Assembly: GCF_934561205.1 (NCBI RefSeq)
Contig: NZ_CAKTFU010000008.1
Location: forward strand, 30,688-94,687
Source: an uncultured Gemmiger sp.
Lineage (GTDB): Bacteria; Bacillota; Clostridia; Oscillospirales; Ruminococcaceae
DNA length: 64,000 nucleotides
Direction: 5' to 3'
Positions within the stretch are counted from its first letter, which is position 1. Each line of letters begins with the position of its first letter. A program made the translations under genes and the position numbers. The notes under the pieces were generated by a model. It was not told the origin of the DNA, searched no databases, and saw only the letters and a program-made list of their open reading frames with translations. Below are positions 49,054 through 57,488 of the stretch, in pieces.

Positions 49054-51357
49054 ATGCGGCAGCCCCTGAAAAAGCAGAACCCCCCGCGCAGCGGGCGCAG
49101 ATACTCTGCCTATCAGAACCGTATTTTTTTGTATCTGGTGACCTTAGTTACCGCCCCGCTGCTGTTGCTGGGTGTGCTGTCCAGCGTGGTGTACTACCGG
49201 CAGACCGTCACGCGCAGCGATGCCATGCTGACCTCTGCGCGGGAAAACGTGGAGGCGCAGATAGAAATTGCGCTGAGCAGCCTGCGCTCGTATTACAGTG
49301 CGATGGTCAACTCGGACAATTACCAGACCCTGCACAATCTGGACGCCCCGCCGTACAGCCAATACACCCTTGTGCGCGATATGCAGAACGCCATGCGCGG
49401 CGGCAGCCTGGTGGACAAATACGTTGAGGGTTACACCTACATCAACCTGCGCAGCGGGTGGGTCCTCAGCAACAATGGTATGTACCGCCTGGCAGACGCC
49501 GCCAACCGCGAGGAGGTAGCCCACCTGCTGGGCGAATGGTCGGAGCAGCACGCCTCCATGATGTGGGTCAACCGCACCGAGTTCCCCACCCCTGCGCGGG
49601 CGGACACGCCGCTGAACACTGTGGATCTGACCGGTGAATTGCTGGTGCTGCGCAGCAGCTCCTACCGCACGGGCAGCTATGCGGTATTGATCGTAAAGCT
49701 GGATCTTTCGCCGCTGTATGAGATGACCGAGAGCTGGCAGACCGGCGGTTACAGCATTGCGGCGCGGGATTTCACCGGAAAAACCGTGCTGAGCACCTCT
49801 GCCGCATTGACCGCCCTGCTGGACGCAAACACCCCCGCCGAGGGCGCCTGTGTGCAGGACGGCTGGCGGCTGAACAGCGGCAGGATGGGGGTAAACGGAC
49901 TGACCTACTATGCGGCGCTGCCGCAGCGCACCCTGGCTGCCACCGCCGGGACGGTGATTCTGATCGCCTTCGCGCTGGCAGGGGTGCTGGTGGCGGTGCT
50001 GCTGATTTGCCGCCGTTCCACCAGTGTGCTGTACGCCCCTGTGGACGATTTGATGCACGCCGCCAGCAATGTGTTTGGTCAGCCCGGCAGCGATGAGGAA
50101 GAATTTGCCTATCTGTCCGCCGGGGTCCGGCAGGTCGCCAAGGACAAGCAGGTCATGCAAAGCCTGATGCAGCAGCAAAACCGCCGTTTGCAGCAGAGCT
50201 TTGTGGAAAACCTGATCCGCAGCGAGGTCACCGACGAAGCCGCCGACCACACCATGCAGGAGCTGGGGCTTGCCCCCTGCCCTGCCTACCGCCTGATCGC
50301 GCTGGCGCTGAACACGGCGCCCGGCACCTCCGGCCCTGTGCGGGAAACCATGCTGCTGACCGCCATACAGACCCTGCCCACCGAGCTGCTGCGCCGCTGC
50401 GCGTTCCAGCCCGTTATGCTGAACTTTACCATGCTGCTGGTCGTGGGCGGCGAGGAGGCCGATCTGAACGACGCCGGCCGCGTGGTATTTACGGCGGCGA
50501 TGCGCAGTGTGCGCACCGCACTGGGTGTTGACTGCCGCGCGGGCGTAAGCCGTACCTTCCACAAGCTGCACCATATGCAGCTGGCGGCGCAGGAGGCATG
50601 GGAGGCTTTGCGCCTGCCGGGCGCCGACGCCCCCGACGCGGGCGGGCAGATGCTGTGCTACCAGCCGCCCGAGGAACAGTGCGCCCGCAACGGCTATGAC
50701 ACGCTGCTGGAGCATGAGATCACCGCCGCGGTGACTGCCTGCAAAGCCAAGGAGGTGCGCCATCTGCTGGAGCGCTTTACCGCCAAAATGCTGGAAAAGG
50801 ACATCCGCGGCTACGAACGGCAGTTTTACATCCAGCGCCTGGTTGCCGCCATGCTGGCCGTGGCGGAAAACGCCGGGCTTTCGGTCAATCAGGTGCTGGC
50901 AGACCGGCAGGCCAACCTGTTTGAAACCATCGGCAAAATTTACACCGCCGAACAGATGCAGAATTTCCTGATGGACGAGGTAGCCGCACCCGTTATGGAC
51001 CTGCTGACGGAGTTCCGCCAGAGCAGCTCCAGCGAGCTGGTCAAAAACGTGCTGGCGCTGATCAAGCAGACGCGCGGCGACATCACCCTGAACGAGTGTG
51101 CCGACCAGCTGAACTACAACCCCAGCTATATCTGGAAGGTGCTGCGCACCGAAAAGGATACCAGCTTCAGCGATCTGGCAAACAACGAAAAACTGGAAAT
51201 GGCCAAGGAGCTGCTGCTGACCAGCGATATGACGGTGGTACAGATTGCCGAAACGCTGAATTACTCCAACGTGCAGAATTTTATCCGCTTCTTCAGCAAA
51301 AAGGTCGGTATGACCCCCGGCAAATACCGCAAGGATTATCAAAACAAGAAAAAGTGA
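49054..51357 (+). CDS. Membrane-anchored AraC-family regulator (YesS-like)
   Basis: 767 residues from MRQPLKKQNPPRSGRRYSAY, with AAAAAAGGAG nine bases upstream. A membrane helix at about 24-46, an extracytoplasmic sensor of roughly 250 residues, a second helix at about 296-320 (ATAGTVILIAFALAGVLVAV), then a cytoplasmic linker and a C-terminal AraC pair of helix-turn-helices: DITLNECADQLNYNPSYIWK and MTVVQIAETLNYSNVQNFIR with VGMTPGKYRKDYQ. B. subtilis YesS has this plan and controls rhamnogalacturonan genes. It probably senses RG fragments outside the cell. Confidence 0.9.
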   Translation: MRQPLKKQNPPRSGRRYSAYQNRIFLYLVTLVTAPLLLLGVLSSVVYYRQTVTRSDAMLTSARENVEAQIEIALSSLRSYYSAMVNSDNYQTLHNLDAPPYSQYTLVRDMQNAMRGGSLVDKYVEGYTYINLRSGWVLSNNGMYRLADAANREEVAHLLGEWSEQHASMMWVNRTEFPTPARADTPLNTVDLTGELLVLRSSSYRTGSYAVLIVKLDLSPLYEMTESWQTGGYSIAARDFTGKTVLSTSAALTALLDANTPAEGACVQDGWRLNSGRMGVNGLTYYAALPQRTLAATAGTVILIAFALAGVLVAVLLICRRSTSVLYAPVDDLMHAASNVFGQPGSDEEEFAYLSAGVRQVAKDKQVMQSLMQQQNRRLQQSFVENLIRSEVTDEAADHTMQELGLAPCPAYRLIALALNTAPGTSGPVRETMLLTAIQTLPTELLRRCAFQPVMLNFTMLLVVGGEEADLNDAGRVVFTAAMRSVRTALGVDCRAGVSRTFHKLHHMQLAAQEAWEALRLPGADAPDAGGQMLCYQPPEEQCARNGYDTLLEHEITAAVTACKAKEVRHLLERFTAKMLEKDIRGYERQFYIQRLVAAMLAVAENAGLSVNQVLADRQANLFETIGKIYTAEQMQNFLMDEVAAPVMDLLTEFRQSSSSELVKNVLALIKQTRGDITLNECADQLNYNPSYIWKVLRTEKDTSFSDLANNEKLEMAKELLLTSDMTVVQIAETLNYSNVQNFIRFFSKKVGMTPGKYRKDYQNKKK

Positions 51358-51365
51358 GCAGTAAA

Positions 51366-51399
51366 GACCGCACCCGATGCGTTTCGGGTGCGGTCTTTT
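51366..51399 (+). terminator. Terminator after the AraC-type regulator, copy 1
   Basis: GACCGCACCCGATGCGTTTC followed by GGGTGCGGTCTTTT: arms GACCGCACCCGA / TCGGGTGCGGTC with a T run after. The same 34 bases recur exactly at 51625-51658. Confidence 0.85.
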
Positions 51400-51624
51400 C
51401 AGGCTGTCGAAAAACCTTATTTGACTTTATGCGGCATTTGCGACCTATCGGTCAGTTTGTAGGGAACGGTCTTGACCGTTCCGTGCTGCCTTGCCAAAAG
51501 CACGACATGACGAGAAAACCGCGCGCCATTCGGCGCGATTTTATGCGCTGCGCGCGGCCAGATGTGCGGATGGGTCAAGACCCATCCCTACAAATATCCC
51601 GGAAACTGACTTTTTCTACAAGCT
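51400..51624. mobile_element. 225-base MITE-like insertion between two terminator copies
   Basis: It begins CAGGCTGTCGAAAAACC and ends CTGACTTTTTCTACAAGCT. The ends are imperfect inverted repeats with the core TGTxGAAAAA. Bases 51482-51624 are an inverted copy of 31458-31600. It contains two palindromes of one type, GTAGGGAACGGTCTTGACCG and GGATGGGTCAAGACCCATCC. A reading frame from 51491 is repeat-derived and matches a frame in the other copy. Confidence 0.7.
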
Positions 51625-51658
51625 GACCGCACCCGATGCGTTTCGGGTGCGGTCTTTT
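51625..51658 (+). terminator. Terminator sequence, copy 2
   Basis: Identical over 34 bases to 51366-51399, in direct orientation. It lies just past the convergent GH2 gene's stop. Read on the GH2 strand it has no T run, so it is a true terminator only for plus-strand transcripts. Confidence 0.75.
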
Positions 51659-51662
51659 GCGG

Positions 51663-54600
51663 TTATTCGGTTTCGATGCGCAGGACGTTGACCTTATCAT
51701 CGTACTGGGTGCGGGTGCCGGCAATGTAGGGGATCAGGGCGTTCACCTCCATGACAAGTGCGCCCTCGGCGGTCAGGTAGGGCTGACCGTCCATCAGGTT
51801 TTCCCTGCCGTCCGCCAGCAGGTGGGTGACGCCCACCTGCACCGTGACCGTGTGTCCGCCGCTGTGCAGCGTCAGGCGGCCCTCGGCGGGGTTCCAGGTA
51901 TAGCAGAAGGCATCGGGAATGACCGTCTGCAGCCGTTCCAGAATGCAGAGCACCGCGCCCCAGACGCGCCCGTTTTCGTTGACGCTGCGCACGCCGCGGG
52001 TGTCCGGCTCCTGCCCGTTGACAAGAATTTTGGTGTAGCACTTATCCTCCGGCTGGTATTTGGCGGCATCCGCCTGCGGGATCGGCACAAAGGCATCGCG
52101 GCGCTGCGGCGCACAGGCGGCACAGGCGGGGCGCAGGCAGGGCAGCGGCTCGGCAGTCAGCGGCGAAAGATCGGCCGCCTTGCTTTGCAGTGTGATGACA
52201 CTGCGGATGCTGCCCATCACGGCGGTCAGGCGGATGGTACCCGGCGTCGTACCGGCGCGCAAAAAGACGCGGTTGGTGCCGCACTCGGCATAGACATGGT
52301 TTTGGTGGATAACGCTGTCGTCATGACCGTGACCCGCAAAGCGTCCGCTGTTGTAGCCGCCCAAAAACTGCGCGGGACCGTCCAAGGTGAAGTCGATGCG
52401 CGCATCGCACAGCGGGCAGACGCGCCCGGCACTGTCCTGCACGGCAATATCAACATAGGCAATGTCGGCGCCGTCCGCGGCAAGACCGTCCGGCGCAGTG
52501 TGCAGCGTCAGCTGCAGCGCGGCAGGGCGCAGGGCGGTTTCCAGCCGGTCGGTTGCGGCGGGCGCGCCGTCATAGCCGTAGCCGACCGCCTCGACCCAGC
52601 CGGACTGCGTCACGTCCACGCCGGGGAAGGCGAATACAAAGGTGTTTTGCGGCTTGTCGCACCGCCCGACGCTGCGCCCGTTGACCAGCAGCTCGACCGC
52701 GGCAACGGGATAGCTGGCGATGACATACACCGTCTTATGGTGTGGGTCGCGGGTGTGCCAGATGCCCGTACCCTCCCAGCAGGTGCCGTTAAAGCGCTTT
52801 TCCTCATAGCGATAGTTGGCAGAGGTGAGGGCGGGGTAGTTCCAGTGACCGACGATCTTTACGGCGGGGGCTTCGCTTTGCATGACGCGGAAATAGGCAA
52901 AGCTCTGCTTTTTGGTGCGGCAGGGGTCCACGCGGCCGCTCATGCGGGCGTTTTCGCTGTAGGATTGGCGGCCGTGCTGGGCAGAGTCTGTCCAGCAGAG
53001 CGCGGCGCAGGCGCTGTAATAGCTTTTGCCGGAGGCACCGCCCATGCGGTCGTTGAAAAATTCCGCATAGCCGCGCGCATTTTCAAGCGCCAGTTCCTCA
53101 CTGGTCAGGTCGTAGAAGTCGTATCCCGCCGCCTTTTTGCCGCCCTTGCCGACCCAGCGGTTGCGGTAGTCGAAATCCGGCGGGGTGAAATCATCCCAGA
53201 TGCGGCGGGGGGCTTCCTCGCGGCTGTACTCGGTTTCGGTAACGGGACCGTGCTGCGACAAAAAGCGGGCGGCGTGGCGGTTCAGCATGGTGCCGACATA
53301 CTCGCTTTCGTTGACGACGTCCTCGGTGTTCAGGGTGCGGCAGCCCATAAAGCGCCCGCCGTGGGGGTCAAGCTGCTGCTTGAGCAGGCGCATTTCCCGC
53401 ATATGCTCGCGGGAGATCGAGTTGTTGCCCGCCTCCCAGAACAAAATGGACGGATGGTTGCGGAAGGCGATGATGACATCGCGCATCAGCTCCACGCGCT
53501 GGTCCCACTGGCGGCCAAAGTTTTCTTTTTCCTTGTCGCCGGCAGGCTGGGTGCAGACGATGCCGTGGCGGTCAAAGGCACGGACGTCCGCGGGGCTGCC
53601 CGCCACGTGCATAAAGCGGACGTGGTTGGCGTTGCTTTCCCGGATCAGGGCGGCATCGGCGTCGTGCAGCCATTCGGGTGCAATGCCGATGGCGGCCCAC
53701 TCGTTGGCGGCGCGCTGGGCGTAGCCGCGCAGCCACTGCACCGCGCCGTTGATGCGGACCCCGCGCTCGCTGTCATAGCTTACGGCGCGGAACCCCGTTT
53801 CCAGCCGCTGGGTATCGGTTTTTTCCCCGTTTACAAACAGCTCTGCCTCCACGGTGTACAGGTAGGGGTCGTCGATGCTCCAGAAGCGCAGCGGCAGGGT
53901 GTCGGCGGCGGCGCGCAGCACGCTGACCTGCACCGAGTCGGTGGCGGTGGGCGCGGGCAGGGCTTCGTCCTCCACGGGGCGGTAGTGTCCGGGTACGGCT
54001 TCGTCGGGAACATAGGCATCCGCCGGGGTGATGCTCAACGGCGGGACAGCGCGCCCCGTGGGCGGCACGGTGGTGGGTGCGCCGTCAAAAATGGCGGCAA
54101 CGCTGCCGTCCGGGCGGCGCAGCGTGATGCGCAGCTTGGCGGAAACCGGGGTTTCGCCCTCGTTGCGGATCTCTGCCTCGGCGGCAATGTCTGCCGTCGA
54201 GTTGCTTACATCAAAATTTTTGCCGTAAACGTAAACGCCCTTGGTCTGCAGGTTGGAGTACAGCGGCAGCGTCAGGTAGACGTCGGGCTTGAAAAACACC
54301 TGCACGGGGCGGGTAATGCCGCCCACCGAGGGGTTGAAGTCGTTGCAGTTCCAGAAAAACGGAACGCCGGCACATTCGGCAGGAACGGCCTGCTCCTGCG
54401 CAAACAGGTAGCTGCCGGGGGCGACATCGGGCTTGTTGGGGGTTTCGGCTATACAGAACGGCGCATTGCGGGTGGCAGTGTTGTCGGTGGCGATGGCGAT
54501 CAGGTTGGGGGCATCGTACCGCACATAGGGCGTGATGTCAAAGCCGAAGGGCGCAACGCCTGCCTCGTAGTAGCCCGCCAGCGTGCCGTTGACATACAGG

Positions 54601-54929
54601 TAGCAGGTTTGGCGCATCCCCTCAAATGCCAGCAGCACCTTGTGGTTTTTGTGCTGCGGCGGGATGGTGAGCCTGTTGCGGTAGAACGCTGCGGTGCGGC
54701 GCTGACCGCTGCCGCCGTCCTGAATACGGTCACGGAACAGATCCTCATCGTTGAAGGTGTGGGGCAGCGTGACGGGCTGCCAGTCGGTTTCCTGATAGGC
54801 AGGCTCGTAAAAGGCGTGTCCGTCGGCGTCGCGGTGGGCGTCCACTGCCTTAGCCATGGGAAAGGCGTCCGCGCGCAAAAAGTGCCAGCCGTGGTGGAAA
54901 TAAAAACTTTCGCCTTGCAGGGTAGACAT
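51663..54929 (-). CDS. Glycoside hydrolase family 2 enzyme, cytoplasmic
   Basis: 1088 residues. GH2 order: sugar-binding jelly roll (TFNDEDLFRDRIQDGGSGQR, YYEAGVAPFGFDITPYV), immunoglobulin-like domain, then a barrel with LRGYAQRAANEWAAIGIAP, and NHPSILFWEAGNN (Glu499 to Asn503) where typical GH2 has Gly-Asn-Glu. VTETEYSREE is the probable nucleophile region. The C-terminal 60 residues (TVTVQVGVTHLLADGREN) resemble a copper-amine-oxidase-like stalk domain. No signal peptide. A beta-galactosidase or related arabino/galactosidase trimming RG-I side chains is likely; the exact linkage is unknown. GGAGAAACCGCT precedes the ATG. Confidence 0.85.
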   Translation of the reverse strand: MSTLQGESFYFHHGWHFLRADAFPMAKAVDAHRDADGHAFYEPAYQETDWQPVTLPHTFNDEDLFRDRIQDGGSGQRRTAAFYRNRLTIPPQHKNHKVLLAFEGMRQTCYLYVNGTLAGYYEAGVAPFGFDITPYVRYDAPNLIAIATDNTATRNAPFCIAETPNKPDVAPGSYLFAQEQAVPAECAGVPFFWNCNDFNPSVGGITRPVQVFFKPDVYLTLPLYSNLQTKGVYVYGKNFDVSNSTADIAAEAEIRNEGETPVSAKLRITLRRPDGSVAAIFDGAPTTVPPTGRAVPPLSITPADAYVPDEAVPGHYRPVEDEALPAPTATDSVQVSVLRAAADTLPLRFWSIDDPYLYTVEAELFVNGEKTDTQRLETGFRAVSYDSERGVRINGAVQWLRGYAQRAANEWAAIGIAPEWLHDADAALIRESNANHVRFMHVAGSPADVRAFDRHGIVCTQPAGDKEKENFGRQWDQRVELMRDVIIAFRNHPSILFWEAGNNSISREHMREMRLLKQQLDPHGGRFMGCRTLNTEDVVNESEYVGTMLNRHAARFLSQHGPVTETEYSREEAPRRIWDDFTPPDFDYRNRWVGKGGKKAAGYDFYDLTSEELALENARGYAEFFNDRMGGASGKSYYSACAALCWTDSAQHGRQSYSENARMSGRVDPCRTKKQSFAYFRVMQSEAPAVKIVGHWNYPALTSANYRYEEKRFNGTCWEGTGIWHTRDPHHKTVYVIASYPVAAVELLVNGRSVGRCDKPQNTFVFAFPGVDVTQSGWVEAVGYGYDGAPAATDRLETALRPAALQLTLHTAPDGLAADGADIAYVDIAVQDSAGRVCPLCDARIDFTLDGPAQFLGGYNSGRFAGHGHDDSVIHQNHVYAECGTNRVFLRAGTTPGTIRLTAVMGSIRSVITLQSKAADLSPLTAEPLPCLRPACAACAPQRRDAFVPIPQADAAKYQPEDKCYTKILVNGQEPDTRGVRSVNENGRVWGAVLCILERLQTVIPDAFCYTWNPAEGRLTLHSGGHTVTVQVGVTHLLADGRENLMDGQPYLTAEGALVMEVNALIPYIAGTRTQYDDKVNVLRIETE

Positions 54930-54997
54930 AGCGGTTTCTCCTTATTCAATCAGCTATATACAGCCATATACAGTTGCAGGCCCGCGATCCTACCTTT

Positions 54998-55026
54998 ATC
55001 ATACGCGCCGCGCAGGATAAAAACAA
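54998..55026 (-). promoter_or_regulatory. Promoter of the GH2 gene
   Basis: Minus strand: -35 TTGTTT at 55021-55026, 17-base spacer, -10 TATGAT at 54998-55003. Confidence 0.6.
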
Positions 55027-55398
55027 GTGTCATTTGCTGTGTACGGTTTTTGGAATTTGCGCTGCATCGCCAAATATTCGGATATGGCAGATCGCTGCCG
55101 GTTCGGGTGCGGCGCAGGGGCGGTTTCGGCGGGGGTGCCGGATCTCCATCGCCGCGGGGTCACGGGCGGGGCGCGCCCTGTCCCTGCGGCGCACATTTTT
55201 CCGTTTTGGCAAACTGCACAAAACAAACGCCTGTTATGTATAAAATATTCACAATTTCAACCTGAAACAGCAAACGATAGTGCCGGTAGATATAAGGATT
55301 GTTTTGTGTGTCACCTGCACAGTTTTTGTCGATACACAGTTAAATATAATGAAAATTTTCGCGCGTTTTTGATTGTAGCCAAACCCGCCGGGCAGGGT
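55027..55398. other. Non-coding part of the GH2-ABC intergenic region
   Basis: About 370 bases without a gene. A GC-rich part (55085-55195) contains CGGGCGGGGCGCGCCCTGTC, a decayed member of the repeat family with CGGGCGGGGC and GCCCCGCCC arms. An AT-rich part follows (55210-55375) where activator sites are likely. Frames seen here have no ribosome site. Confidence 0.5.
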
Positions 55399-55399
55399 T

Positions 55400-55478
55400 T
55401 ACAATGAAACCAACGAAACAGCCGCCGGCGAACGAGCACGGTCCGCGATCCCGACCCTGAACCCCCCACCGGCGGCTG
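55400..55478 (+). promoter_or_regulatory. Putative promoter end and leader hairpin of the ABC transporter operon
   Basis: TACAAT at 55400-55405 is the best -10; a good -35 is missing, which suits activator-dependent expression. Just after the expected start, CAGCCGCCGG (55419-55428) pairs perfectly with CCGGCGGCTG (55469-55478) around a 40-base loop. No T run follows, so it is a leader stem rather than a terminator. The ribosome site AAAGGAGGAAACG comes 12 bases later. Confidence 0.5.
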
Positions 55479-55503
55479 ACAAGAACAAAAGGAGGAAACG
55501 TAC

Positions 55504-56493
55504 ATGGCACAAACCGCTGCGGTCAAGCAGAGCAAGGCCAATGCCCGTGCCCAAAAGCAGTTGGGGCACAACACCTGGCGCAAGGCACTTATGCAGCATT
55601 ACTGGTTATACCTGATGATGCTGCCGGCGCTGCTCTACATGATTATCTTCAACTACCTGCCGATGACGGGCCTGTATATGGCATTTACCGATTTCAGCCC
55701 CTTCAACGGCGACACCATTCTGGAATGTGTGTTCGGCAGCCCCTTTGTCGGGCTGAAGTACTTCAAAAAGCTCTTCACCGGCCCCGACTTCTGGACACTG
55801 TTCCGCAACACACTGTCCATCTCGCTGGCGAACCTGTTCTTCGCCTTCCCCGCCCCCATCATTCTGGCGCTGATCTTAAATGAGCTGCGCTGCAAGTGGT
55901 TCAAGCGCACGGCGCAGACGCTGGTCTACATCCCCCACTTTGTCTCCATCGTCATTGTGGCGGCGCTGACCTTCCAGATGTTCTCCACCACAGACGGCGC
56001 CATCTACCACGTTTTGACACAGCTTTTCGGTTCCAAGGCGCCTGACCTGCTCAGCGACCCCAAGCTGTTCCCCGCGCTGATCGTCGGGCAGAATATCTGG
56101 AAAGAGACCGGCTACGGCACCATTATCTACTTAGCGGCGCTGTCCAGCGTGGACACCCAGCTGTATGAGGCCGCCAAAATCGACGGTGCCGGCCGCTGGC
56201 AGCTGATGTGGCACGTTACGCTGCCCGCCATCCGCGGCACCATCGTGCTGATGCTCATCATGAAGGTCGGTCAGCTTTTGAACACCAGCTACGAGCAGAT
56301 CTTCCTGATGCAGAACTCGATGAACCGCGCCGCCTCCGACGTGTTTGACACCTACGTTTACACCAAGGGCATCACGGGCGGTCAGTATTCGCTGGCAACT
56401 GCCACAGGTTTGTTCAAATCCACCATCAGTATGCTGCTGGTTATGACCGCCAACAAAATTGCCAAGCTGTTCGGCGAGTCCGGTCTGTACTAA
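55504..56493 (+). CDS. Sugar ABC transporter permease (LplB/YteP type)
   Basis: 329 residues. AAAGGAGG precedes the ATG. Six membrane helices; the first follows LMQHYWLYLMMLPALLYMII. The inner-membrane loop that contacts the ATPase is YEAAKIDGAGRWQLMWHVTL (EAA motif). The sequence FNYLPMTGLYMAFTDFSPF is typical of the LplB branch, which imports oligogalacturonides and RG fragments. The operon has no ATPase; such systems borrow MsmX. Followed by the second permease 19 bases later. Confidence 0.93.
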   Translation: MAQTAAVKQSKANARAQKQLGHNTWRKALMQHYWLYLMMLPALLYMIIFNYLPMTGLYMAFTDFSPFNGDTILECVFGSPFVGLKYFKKLFTGPDFWTLFRNTLSISLANLFFAFPAPIILALILNELRCKWFKRTAQTLVYIPHFVSIVIVAALTFQMFSTTDGAIYHVLTQLFGSKAPDLLSDPKLFPALIVGQNIWKETGYGTIIYLAALSSVDTQLYEAAKIDGAGRWQLMWHVTLPAIRGTIVLMLIMKVGQLLNTSYEQIFLMQNSMNRAASDVFDTYVYTKGITGGQYSLATATGLFKSTISMLLVMTANKIAKLFGESGLY

Positions 56494-56512
56494 AGAAGGG
56501 AGCTGTGCTACA

Positions 56513-57445
56513 ATGACAATGCCCTTTACCAAAAAGAAAGACGAGGTGCGCGCCACCGGTGCGCTGGAAGCCCGCACCCCCGGCGATCAGGTCGTACAGG
56601 TTTTGCTGTATGTCATCATTGCGCTGGTGGCGCTGGCGTGCGTGCTGCCCTTTATCTATGTGGTGGCAGGTTCCTTTGCCACCGAGCGCGAGCTGACCGA
56701 GCGCCCCTTCTTCCTGATCCCGCAGGACGTATCGCTGAACGCCTACCAGTACATCCTCAAGCAGGGCGATGTGTTCCGCGGGTTAAAGAACTCGCTCATC
56801 GTCACCCTGATCGGTACGCTGATCAATATGTTTGTTTCCTGCACCATTGCGTACCCGCTGTCCCGCCCGTACCTGAAGGGGCGCAACGGGTTCATCAATA
56901 TGGTCATCATCACGATGCTGTTCACCGGCGGTATGGTCCCCTCCTACATTATGGTGGTCAACGTGCTGCATCTGGGCAACACCTACTGGGCGCTGTGGCT
57001 GCCCACCGCGATGAGCGCCTTCAATATGATCATCATCAAAAACTACTTTCAGGGCATCCCCATGGAATTGGAGGAAGCCGCCATCATCGACGGCTCCAAC
57101 GACCTGATCACCTTTGTGCGCATTATCCTGCCGCTGTCCGCGCCGGTGCTGGCCTCGGTCAGCTTGTTCTACGCGGTCAGCCACTGGAACAGCTACTTCA
57201 ACGCGATGCTGTACATCAACAACTCCAATATGGAGGTCATCACCATCGTGCTGCGCCGCCTGGTCTTTTTGACCACGCAGGTGGCCGAGGATTCCACCTT
57301 TGACTGGGGCGCCGCCGGTATGCCGCCCATCAAGGCGGTCAAAATGGCCACCACGGTGCTGTCCACCCTGCCGATCCTCTGCATCTATCCGTTTGTGCAG
57401 AAGTTCTTTACCCAAGGTGTCATGGTCGGCTCGGTCAAGGGCTGA
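56513..57445 (+). CDS. Sugar ABC transporter permease (YtcP/LplC type)
   Basis: 310 residues from MTMPFTKKKDEVRATGALEA; AAGAAGGGAG upstream supports this ATG. Six helices with the EAA loop LEEAAIIDGSNDLITFVRII, and LTERPFFLIPQDVSLNAYQY near the first loop, both typical of LplC/YtcP. Pairs with the LplB-type permease to form the channel. The C-terminus ends KFFTQGVMVGSVKG, the usual tail of this family. Confidence 0.94.
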   Translation: MTMPFTKKKDEVRATGALEARTPGDQVVQVLLYVIIALVALACVLPFIYVVAGSFATERELTERPFFLIPQDVSLNAYQYILKQGDVFRGLKNSLIVTLIGTLINMFVSCTIAYPLSRPYLKGRNGFINMVIITMLFTGGMVPSYIMVVNVLHLGNTYWALWLPTAMSAFNMIIIKNYFQGIPMELEEAAIIDGSNDLITFVRIILPLSAPVLASVSLFYAVSHWNSYFNAMLYINNSNMEVITIVLRRLVFLTTQVAEDSTFDWGAAGMPPIKAVKMATTVLSTLPILCIYPFVQKFFTQGVMVGSVKG

Positions 57446-57488
57446 TACAACGCATACAACCACTACGATACAAAAGGAGAAAACGAAA

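Noticed and set aside
51636..55265. 1209-codon plus-strand frame opposite GH2
   Set aside because: Antisense to a GH2 gene with clear domains; no start signal and biased composition.
54950..55503. Small secreted protein or peptide gene in the 574-base gap before the ABC operon
   Set aside because: Open frames are short, lack ribosome sites and cross GC-rich repeat sequence; promoters and a leader stem explain the region better.
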